Source: Actinomycetes bacterium
GTDB lineage: Bacteria > Actinomycetota > Actinomycetes > Actinomycetales > Demequinaceae
Direction of reading: 5' to 3'
Length of the DNA: 23,031 nt
NCBI GenBank assembly: GCA_023411615.1
Contig: JAEYOR010000045.1
Coordinates: forward strand, 1-23,031
In this document: positions 1-6,097 of the stretch, piece after piece
Layout of the letters: each line of letters opens with the position of its first letter
Numbering within the stretch: the stretch's first letter is position 1
Program-made: the position numbers and the translations under genes
Notes under the pieces: model-generated
Seen by the model: only the letters and a program-made list of their open reading frames with translations
Told to the model about the DNA's origin: nothing
Database searches by the model: none

Positions 1-2069
1 TGTTCCCGGAGGAGCGGGCCAAGGGTGTGTATGACGTCGACTGGACTACTCCGGCCGCCATCACCGCTCACGCCCCCGGCTACATCTGCGAGGAAGACAA
101 TCTCATCGTCGGCCTCCAGACGGATGCGCCGCTCAAGCGCGCGATCATGCCCTTCGGTGGCTGGCGCATGGTGACCAAGGCGCTCGAGACGTATGGCTAC
201 CCGGTAGACCCCGACCTCGAAAAAATCTTCACGCAGTACCGCAAGACGCACAACAACGGTGTCTTTGACGCGTACCCGCCCAACGTGCGCGCTGCGCGTT
301 CGTCGCACATCATCACGGGCTTGCCCGACGCTTATGGCCGTGGCCGCATCATCGGCGACTACCGCCGGGTGGCGCTGTACGGCGTGGACGCCCTCATTGA
401 GGCAAAGCACCGTGAGCGCGCGGAGCTCGACATGGAGCGCTCGACCGAGGACATCATTCGCGACCGCGAGGAGAACTCGGAGCAGGTCCGCGCTCTCGAG
501 GAACTCAAGCAGATGGCGGCCTCCTACGGCTTCGACATCTCGCGCCCGGCTCGGAACGCCCGTGAGGCAGTTCAGTGGCTCTACTTCGCGTACCTCGGTG
601 CGGTGAAGGAACAAAACGGTGCGGCGATGTCGCTCGGCCGCACCTCGACCTTCCTCGACATCTACATCCAGCGCGATCTCGAAGAGGGCAACCTCACCGA
701 GATCGAGGCGCAAGAGCTCATTGACGACTTCGTCATCAAGCTCCGCATCGTGCGCTTCCTCCGCACCCCTGAGTACGACGCCCTGTTCTCGGGCGACCCC
801 ACGTGGGTGACAGAGTCCATCGGTGGCATGGGAGTGGACGGACGCCCGCTCGTGACCCGCACGTCCTTCCGTTACCTCCAGACCCTGTACAACTTGGGCC
901 CTGCGCCCGAGCCCAACATGACGGTGCTGTGGTCGGAGAAGTTGCCGCTGGGCTTCAAGAAGTTCTGTGCCAAGGTGTCGATCGACACGTCTGCCGTGCA
1001 GTACGAGTCCGATGAGCTCCTCCGTGAGCAGTGCGGTGACGACGCTGCGATCGCGTGCTGCGTGTCCGGCATGGAAGTCGGCAAGCAGATGCAGTTCTTT
1101 GGCGCCCGCGTCAACCTTGCCAAGGGCCTCCTTTACGCGATCAACGGTGGTCGCGACGAGGTGACCGGCAAGCAGGTCTCACCTGCGACGGCTCCTGCTA
1201 TTGGTCAGGTGCTCGACTACGACGACGTCATGGGCAAGTTCGACACGTTCCTCGACTGGCTTGCTGAGACCTACGTGGATGCGCTCAACGTCATCCACTT
1301 CATGCACGACAAGTACGCGTATGAGCGTCTCGAGATGGCGTTGCACGATCGCACCGTGCTGCGCACCATGGCATGCGGAATTGCCGGGCTCTCCGTGGCA
1401 ACGGACTCGCTCTCTGCCATCAAGTACGCCACGGTGCGCCCGGTGCGTGACGAGACCGGCCTTGTTGTCGATTATGAGGTGGAGGGCGAGTACCCCACCT
1501 ACGGCAATGACGACGACCGCGCTGACGACATCGCACGTGACCTCGTCACTCGCATGATGGGCAAGATTCGCAAGCAGCCCACGTACCGTGGTGCCAAGCA
1601 CACACAGTCGGTGCTCACTATCACGTCCAACGTGGTCTACGGCAAGGCAACGGGCAACACTCCGGACGGCCGCCGCGCTGGCGAGCCCTTCGCCCCTGGT
1701 GCCAACCCGATGAATGGACGCGACAACCGAGGCATCATGGCGTCGGCCCTGTCTGTGGCCAAGCTGCCTTATGACGACGCTCAGGACGGCATCTCGCTCA
1801 CCACGTCGATCGTGCCCACCGCATTGGGCCGTGACCGTGCCGAACAGGTGACCAACATGGTGGGCATCCTCGATGCGTACATCGTGAGCAACGGCTTCCA
1901 CATGAACGTCAACGTGCTCAACCGTGAGACCCTCGAGGATGCGATGGAACACCCCGAGAAGTACCCGCAGTTGACGATTCGTGTGAGCGGCTACGCGGTC
2001 AACTTTGTCCGCCTCACTCGCGAGCAGCAGCTCGACGTGCTCTCGCGCACGTTCCACGCTGGTCTGTAA
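1..2069 (+). CDS. pflB: Formate C-acetyltransferase (pyruvate formate-lyase), 5' end cut by the window edge
   Basis: This cytoplasmic glycyl-radical enzyme converts pyruvate plus CoA to acetyl-CoA plus formate without oxygen. The reading frame is open to the left edge: the codons before the first possible GTG (position 27) read FPEERAKG and run into VYDVD, a stretch typical of the family. The gene therefore starts upstream, and about 65-75 N-terminal residues are missing compared with the roughly 760-residue E. coli enzyme. The catalytic cysteine pair lies in AIACCVSG (Cys codons 1056-1061). The glycyl-radical loop RVSGYAVNF has its Gly at 1989-1991, 25 residues from the C-terminus, as expected. 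The segments ILDAYIVSNGFHMNVNVL and GDYRRVALYGV also fit the family. The activase gene follows 78 bases downstream. No sign of damage is seen; codon use is ordinary for the region. Identity is near certain. Confidence 0.97.
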   Translation, partial: FPEERAKGVYDVDWTTPAAITAHAPGYICEEDNLIVGLQTDAPLKRAIMPFGGWRMVTKALETYGYPVDPDLEKIFTQYRKTHNNGVFDAYPPNVRAARSSHIITGLPDAYGRGRIIGDYRRVALYGVDALIEAKHRERAELDMERSTEDIIRDREENSEQVRALEELKQMAASYGFDISRPARNAREAVQWLYFAYLGAVKEQNGAAMSLGRTSTFLDIYIQRDLEEGNLTEIEAQELIDDFVIKLRIVRFLRTPEYDALFSGDPTWVTESIGGMGVDGRPLVTRTSFRYLQTLYNLGPAPEPNMTVLWSEKLPLGFKKFCAKVSIDTSAVQYESDELLREQCGDDAAIACCVSGMEVGKQMQFFGARVNLAKGLLYAINGGRDEVTGKQVSPATAPAIGQVLDYDDVMGKFDTFLDWLAETYVDALNVIHFMHDKYAYERLEMALHDRTVLRTMACGIAGLSVATDSLSAIKYATVRPVRDETGLVVDYEVEGEYPTYGNDDDRADDIARDLVTRMMGKIRKQPTYRGAKHTQSVLTITSNVVYGKATGNTPDGRRAGEPFAPGANPMNGRDNRGIMASALSVAKLPYDDAQDGISLTTSIVPTALGRDRAEQVTNMVGILDAYIVSNGFHMNVNVLNRETLEDAMEHPEKYPQLTIRVSGYAVNFVRLTREQQLDVLSRTFHAGL

Positions 2070-2082
2070 CGCTCACCTCGCA

Positions 2083-2110
2083 GGCGCCCCGTCCCCGCGG
2101 GCGGGGCGCC
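2083..2110 (+). terminator. Strong hairpin between pflB and pflA
   Basis: A perfect 9-bp GC stem is formed by GGCGCCCCG (2083-2091) and CGGGGCGCC (2102-2110), with a 10-base loop. It starts 13 bases after the pflB stop. No T-run follows, so it may be a partial terminator or a 3' stabiliser that keeps pflB message more abundant than pflA message, rather than a full stop. The hairpin is seen directly; its role is inferred. Confidence 0.5.
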
Positions 2111-2147
2111 GCGATCTTGTCCGTCCCGGCAAGAAGGGAGGCGCGCG

Positions 2148-2975
2148 ATGAGCGACGCTTCACAGTCATCACCCGTTCTGCTGAGCCCGCCCATGGAGAT
2201 TGCCGACGAGGAGCTCGCGGCTTCTGAGGCGATTGAGGACCACACGACCGGTTCAATTCACTCCTGGGACTTGGTGACGGCAGCCGACGGTCCCGGCACT
2301 CGCATGACGCTCTTCATGGCGGGTTGCGGGATGCGCTGCCAGTACTGCCACAACCCGGACACCTGGCGATTGAAGGATGGCAAGCGCCACACCGTCGACG
2401 AGGTGATGGACAGGGTCGAGCGCTACCGCAAGGTCATGGACGTGACGGGCGGCGGGATCACGATTTCCGGCGGCGAGCCGCTCCTCCAAGCGACCTTCGT
2501 CAACCACGTGTTCCGCCGCGCCCACGAGATGGGCGTTCACACCACCCTTGACACCGCTGGCCTCCTCGGAGCCCGGCTCAGCGATGAGGACCTCGAGTAC
2601 ATCGATCTCATCCTCCTCGATATCAAGTCGGGCTTGCCCGAGACGTACCGTCGCGTGACAGGCAGGCCCTTGCAGCCGACGCTGGACTTCGCCGATCGCT
2701 TGTCTCGCCTTGGCAAGAAGACGTGGATTCGCTTTGTGCTGGTCCCAGGTCTCACCGATGCAGAAGACAACGTCGAGGCGGTTGCGGAGATCGTGAAGAA
2801 GCTCGATGGCGTCGAGCGCCTCGAGATCCTGCCCTTCCATCAGATGGGCCGAGCCAAATGGGACGCAACGGGGGAGCCGTACCTTTTGGGCGAGACGGAG
2901 CCGCCAAGCCGCGAGCTCATCGCCCGGGTCAAATCCCAGTTCGAGGCGCACGGCCTCAAGGTCTGGGTGGCTTAG
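2148..2975 (+). CDS. pflA: Pyruvate formate-lyase-activating enzyme (radical SAM)
   Basis: This enzyme uses S-adenosylmethionine and a [4Fe-4S] cluster to install the glycyl radical on PflB. The cluster motif CxxxCxxC is present as C60-G-M-R-C64-Q-Y-C67, followed by HNPDTW as in the family, and the SAM-binding motif ISGGEPLLQ follows. The start is the ATG preceded by AAGAAGGGAGG (2131-2141). The protein has 275 residues. Its first cluster cysteine sits about 31 residues later than in E. coli PflA (Cys29), so it carries an acidic, Ser/Ala-rich N-terminal extension; a second ATG at 2193 would shorten this but not remove it. It lies directly after pflB and is probably cotranscribed with it through or past the intergenic hairpin. 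Confidence 0.95.
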   Translation: MSDASQSSPVLLSPPMEIADEELAASEAIEDHTTGSIHSWDLVTAADGPGTRMTLFMAGCGMRCQYCHNPDTWRLKDGKRHTVDEVMDRVERYRKVMDVTGGGITISGGEPLLQATFVNHVFRRAHEMGVHTTLDTAGLLGARLSDEDLEYIDLILLDIKSGLPETYRRVTGRPLQPTLDFADRLSRLGKKTWIRFVLVPGLTDAEDNVEAVAEIVKKLDGVERLEILPFHQMGRAKWDATGEPYLLGETEPPSRELIARVKSQFEAHGLKVWVA

Positions 2976-2998
2976 CAGGGCGTTCACACCCTGCGCGA

Positions 2999-3012
2999 GG
3001 GACTATCGTCCC
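2999..3012. promoter_or_regulatory. DosR/DevR-like operator upstream of pntAA
   Basis: The 14-base sequence GGGACTATCGTCCC differs at one position from the core of the mycobacterial DosR box (GGGACTWWAGTCCC). It sits 65 bases upstream of the pntAA start, a distance compatible with activation from about -40 to -50 if transcription starts near 3050. No clear -10 element could be fixed. The match is seen; regulator identity is inference, because no regulator gene is in the window. Confidence 0.5.
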
Positions 3013-3015
3013 CTA

Positions 3016-3030
3016 CTAGGACCGTCCTAG
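3016..3030. repeat. 15-bp palindrome in the pntAA leader
   Basis: CTAGGAC, a central C, and GTCCTAG form a perfect 15-bp palindrome three bases after the DosR-like box, using related GGAC/GTCC half-sites. A further TAGGACC lies at 3041-3047. The nine bases CTAGGACCG (3016-3024) recur in the adhE leader at 6016-6024. It may be a second operator for the same regulator, or part of a leader hairpin. Confidence 0.45.
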
Positions 3031-3076
3031 GCCGAAAGGATAGGACCTGTTGCAGCGACACGTTGAAGGAGGGTCG

Positions 3077-4177
3077 ATGGCTGTCATAGCGACAGTGCGT
3101 GATGAGGCAGGGGACCCTCGAGCGGCAATCACTCCGGCCACGGCGGCACAATTGGTGAAGGCCGGGCACGAGGTTCTTGTCACCAAGGGAGTGGGCGCTG
3201 CGGCAGGTTTCGATGACGCGGCATACGTGGCAGTTGGTGCGTCCGTGGTGAGCGCCACCGATGCCGTGAGCCGCGCTCAGGTGATCGTCAGCGTCGGCCG
3301 TCCCGCAGCGTCGGCCCTGTCAAAGCTTTCCTCTGGCACCGTGCTCATCGCGCAACTCGACTCGTGGCGCGACACGGCCGCCTTGGACAAGGCCGCTGCG
3401 CGCGGTGCACGCCTCATCGCCCTCGAGAAGGTGCCTCGTCAGATCTCCCGGGCGCAATCGATGGACACGCTGACGTCTCAGGCTTCGATCGCCGGTTACC
3501 GCGCCGGAATCATCGCCGCCCACGAGTACGGGCGTTACTTCGCGATGATGGTGACCGCCGCTGGTACGGCGAAGCCCGCCACCGTTCTCGTCCTCGGTGC
3601 GGGTGTTGCAGGCCTCCAGGCAATTGCGACCGCGCGCAGGCTTGGCGCTCGTGTCTCGGGTTACGACGTCCGCCCCGCCGCACGCGAAGAGGTGACGTCG
3701 ATGGGTGCCGCCTTCCTCGAAACGTCGGTGAACGCCGTGGGGGAGGGTGGTTACGCACGCGAGCTGACCAAGGACGAGGCCGCTGCTCAGCAAGCCGAAC
3801 TCGGCGCCGCGATCGCCACCTTTGACGTGGTCATCGCCACGGCCAAGGTGCCTGGGCGAACCCCACCGTTGCTTGTCACCAAGGACACGGTGGCCGCGAT
3901 GCGCCGTGGCTCGGTCATCGTGGACCTCGCTGCATCGGACAAGGGCGGCAATGTCGCCGGATCGGTGGACGGCGAGACGGTGGTGACAAAGAACGGCGTC
4001 ACCATCATCGGCGCTGGAGGCATCGCGGCAGACATGGCCCCGGCAGCGTCGGACGCCTACGCCCGCAACGTGCTCGCCGTGCTCACCGCGATTCTGGTCG
4101 ACGGCGAGGTAGTGGTCGATGCTGAGGACGACGTCATCGGCGCCATGCTCATTGGCGCCAAGGAGGATGAGGCATGA
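3077..4177 (+). CDS. pntAA: NAD(P) transhydrogenase subunit alpha, NAD(H)-binding domain I protein
   Basis: This is the soluble NAD(H)-binding part (domain I) of proton-translocating transhydrogenase, which exchanges hydride between NADH and NADP+ at the membrane. The ATG at 3077 is chosen because GAAGGAGGG (3065-3073) stands at proper distance and the product then begins MAVIATVRDEAGDPRAA, the usual family start; an in-frame TTG at 3050 precedes the ribosome site and is unlikely. The 366-residue length fits the split alpha-1 form found in many actinobacteria. The mobile-loop motif RAQSMD is at residues 125-130 and the Rossmann motif GAGVAG at 174-179, followed by the acidic residue in VSGYDVRP. 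Its stop overlaps the next start (ATGA). A DosR-like box lies in its leader. Confidence 0.95.
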   Translation: MAVIATVRDEAGDPRAAITPATAAQLVKAGHEVLVTKGVGAAAGFDDAAYVAVGASVVSATDAVSRAQVIVSVGRPAASALSKLSSGTVLIAQLDSWRDTAALDKAAARGARLIALEKVPRQISRAQSMDTLTSQASIAGYRAGIIAAHEYGRYFAMMVTAAGTAKPATVLVLGAGVAGLQAIATARRLGARVSGYDVRPAAREEVTSMGAAFLETSVNAVGEGGYARELTKDEAAAQQAELGAAIATFDVVIATAKVPGRTPPLLVTKDTVAAMRRGSVIVDLAASDKGGNVAGSVDGETVVTKNGVTIIGAGGIAADMAPAASDAYARNVLAVLTAILVDGEVVVDAEDDVIGAMLIGAKEDEA

Positions 4178-4482
4178 GCCCCGAACTGCTCAATGACCTG
4201 GGCCTTTTTGTGCTCGCGCTGCTCGTGGGTTTTGAGGTGATCTCCAAGATCCCGGCGACGTTGCACACGCCGATGATGTCCGGTGCGAACGCAATCCATG
4301 GCGTCATCGTGGTGGGAGCCGTCCTCATTGCCGGCGTGGTCGATAGCCCGCTTGGCTATGTCCTCACCTTTGTGGCGGCGGCTTTTGCCGCGGCCAACGT
4401 GGTGGGCGGCTACGTGGTGACCGACCGCATGCTGGGGATGTTCAAGGCGCGCCCCCAGCGCGAAGAGGAGGCGCAGAAGTGA
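4174..4482 (+). CDS. pntAB: NAD(P) transhydrogenase subunit alpha, membrane part (domain IIa)
   Basis: This is a small integral membrane subunit of 102 residues that supplies the alpha-side helices of the proton channel. Three hydrophobic segments are visible, at about residues 5-24 (around GLFVLALLVGFEVI), 36-55 and 57-80, with a charged C-terminal tail. The start ATG overlaps the pntAA stop by four bases and its own stop overlaps the pntB GTG (GTGA), so the three genes are translationally coupled. The length and HTPMMSGANAIHG segment match the alpha-2 proteins of split-type transhydrogenases. Confidence 0.93.
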   Translation: MSPELLNDLGLFVLALLVGFEVISKIPATLHTPMMSGANAIHGVIVVGAVLIAGVVDSPLGYVLTFVAAAFAAANVVGGYVVTDRMLGMFKARPQREEEAQK

Positions 4483-5894
4483 CCACCTTTGAGATAGTCA
4501 TGCGCTTGCTGTACTTGGTGTCAGCGATCACGTTTGTACTTGGCCTCCACATGATGCGCTCGCCCAAGACCGCGCGCAATGGCAACCTCTTGTCCGCTGG
4601 CGGCATGGCCCTCGCCATTGGCCTCACCCTCGCGTGGGTGGCCACCGGCGATCAATTCCACGTCACCACGTGGGGGTGGATCGCATTGCTCGGCGGCCTT
4701 GCTGTCGGTTCGGCGGGTGGCGTGTGGGGAGCCAAGGGCGTTCACATGACGGCGATGCCGCAAATGGTGTCGCTGTTCAATGCAGTGGGCGGTGGCGCCG
4801 CTGCTGTGGTGGCGATCGTCGAGATGTTGCGCGCTCTTGACCTTTCACATGGCGGGGCCGAGCTGACCGTGCCGGTTGGTCTCGACATCCTCATTGGCGC
4901 GATCACCTTCTCCGGCTCGCTCATCGCTGCCGGCAAACTCCAAGGTTGGGTCTCGGGTGCCCCCGTCACCTTCCCTGGCTCGCGTGTGCTGTCGCTGCTC
5001 AGCGCGGGCGTGGGCGTGGCCGGCATTGTGTGGCTCGTGGCGTCACCTGGCGTCGCGCCGCTCATTGTCGTCACGGTGGGCGCTCTTGCCTTTGGCATCC
5101 TCATGACACTGCCCATCGGCGGCGCGGACATGCCCGTGGTGGTCTCTCTTCTTAACGCGTTCACGGGCCTCGCCGTCGCGATGGCGGGCTTTGTTGTCGA
5201 CAACGACATCCTCATCATTGCGGGTGCGCTCGTGGGCGCGGCCGGCACCATTCTCACCAAACTGATGGCCGACGCGATGAACAGGTCGATCCTCGCGATC
5301 ATGGTGGGCGGCTTTGGCACGGGTGATAGCGCCGGGGTGGAAGCGGTGGGAGGTGCGGCCGACGTTCGACGCGCCGATATCGACGACGTTGCGCTTCAGC
5401 TTGCTTACGCCTCGAAGGTCATCATCGTCCCCGGTTACGGCCTTGCCGCCGCACAGGCCCAGCGTGAGGCGGGCGAACTGGGCAAGGCGCTTGCGGCCAA
5501 GGGCATCACCGTCATGTACGCGATCCACCCTGTGGCGGGCCGCATGCCTGGCCACATGAATGTGCTGCTCGCTGAAGCGGATGTGCCGTACGACCAGCTC
5601 AAGGAGATGGACGACGTCAACCCTGAGTTTGAAACGGCGGATGTTGCCTTGGTCGTGGGCGCAAATGACGTGACGAACCCGGCCGCGCGCCGCAGCGGCA
5701 ACCCGATCTCGGGCATGCCCATTCTTGACGTCGATAAGGCGCGCCAGATCGTCGTCATCAAGCGTTCGCTCGGTCACGGCTATGCAGGTCTTGACAACGA
5801 GCTATACGCAAACCCGAAGACGGGCATGTTGTTTGCCGACGCGAAGAAGGGCCTCGCAGGGCTCATCGCGGCGCTCAAGGAGTACGCAGCCTAG
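4479..5894 (+). CDS. pntB: NAD(P) transhydrogenase subunit beta
   Basis: This subunit carries the remaining proton-channel helices (domain IIb) and the NADP(H)-binding domain III. The N-terminal 280 residues are strongly hydrophobic with many helices. The C-terminal part begins near residue 290 and contains VPGYGLAAAQAQ (G319-Y-G321), IHPVAGRMPGHMNVLLAEA, DDVNPEF and GANDVTNPAA, all hallmarks of the NADP fold; the LGHGYAGLDN segment near the end also fits. It uses a GTG start inside the pntAB stop. With pntAA and pntAB it makes a complete enzyme. In a fermenting cell it could draw NADPH from NADH using proton motive force, or run in reverse; direction cannot be read from the sequence. Confidence 0.96.
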   Translation: MTTFEIVMRLLYLVSAITFVLGLHMMRSPKTARNGNLLSAGGMALAIGLTLAWVATGDQFHVTTWGWIALLGGLAVGSAGGVWGAKGVHMTAMPQMVSLFNAVGGGAAAVVAIVEMLRALDLSHGGAELTVPVGLDILIGAITFSGSLIAAGKLQGWVSGAPVTFPGSRVLSLLSAGVGVAGIVWLVASPGVAPLIVVTVGALAFGILMTLPIGGADMPVVVSLLNAFTGLAVAMAGFVVDNDILIIAGALVGAAGTILTKLMADAMNRSILAIMVGGFGTGDSAGVEAVGGAADVRRADIDDVALQLAYASKVIIVPGYGLAAAQAQREAGELGKALAAKGITVMYAIHPVAGRMPGHMNVLLAEADVPYDQLKEMDDVNPEFETADVALVVGANDVTNPAARRSGNPISGMPILDVDKARQIVVIKRSLGHGYAGLDNELYANPKTGMLFADAKKGLAGLIAALKEYAA

Positions 5895-5898
5895 CGGC

Positions 5899-5925
5899 GG
5901 CCGCCCCATGCGAATCGGGGCGGCC
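5899..5925 (+). terminator. Hairpin terminator after pntB
   Basis: GGCCGCCCC (5899-5907) pairs perfectly with GGGGCGGCC (5917-5925) across a 9-base loop, starting four bases after the pntB stop. Only TT follows, so the T-tail is weak, as is common in high-GC actinobacteria. It separates the pnt operon from adhE. Confidence 0.65.
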
Positions 5926-5928
5926 TTA

Positions 5929-6024
5929 GGTCCCGCATCCTGGGACCACGGCGTGTGACCTATCGCCTCACGTAGACGGAGAACCTTGAGCATCCGGGGT
6001 CCAAAGTCCTGGGACCTAGGACCG
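5929..6024. promoter_or_regulatory. Cluster of GGTCC/GGACC inverted repeats in the adhE leader
   Basis: Three inverted repeats of related half-sites lie between the pntB terminator and adhE: GGTCCC-N7-GGGACC (5929-5947), GGTCC-N9-GGACC (5998-6016) and GTCCT-N7-AGGAC (6006-6022). The first and third share the same 7-base spacing. The stretch GGGTCCAAAGTCCT (5997-6010) matches 11 of 14 positions of the DosR core consensus. A possible -10 (CATAAC or TAACGT, about 6046-6053) lies some 35-40 bases downstream without a good -35, as expected for an activator-dependent promoter. The repeats are seen; operator function is inferred. Confidence 0.45.
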
Positions 6025-6097
6025 CCCTTTTTCTCCTCAAGCGGGCATAACGTCTATCTCAGAAGCCCATAAGGGCTCCACGAGGAGGACAACCCCC

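Noticed and set aside
1179..2057. A 292-codon open frame antisense to pflB
   Set aside because: Same type of GC-driven shadow; the pflB motifs on the plus strand are unambiguous.
5954..5972. TGTGA-N9-TCACG, suggestive of a CRP/GlxR or Rex site before adhE
   Set aside because: These regulators need a 6-8 base spacer and stronger symmetry; the spacing of 9 and the imperfect arm do not fit.
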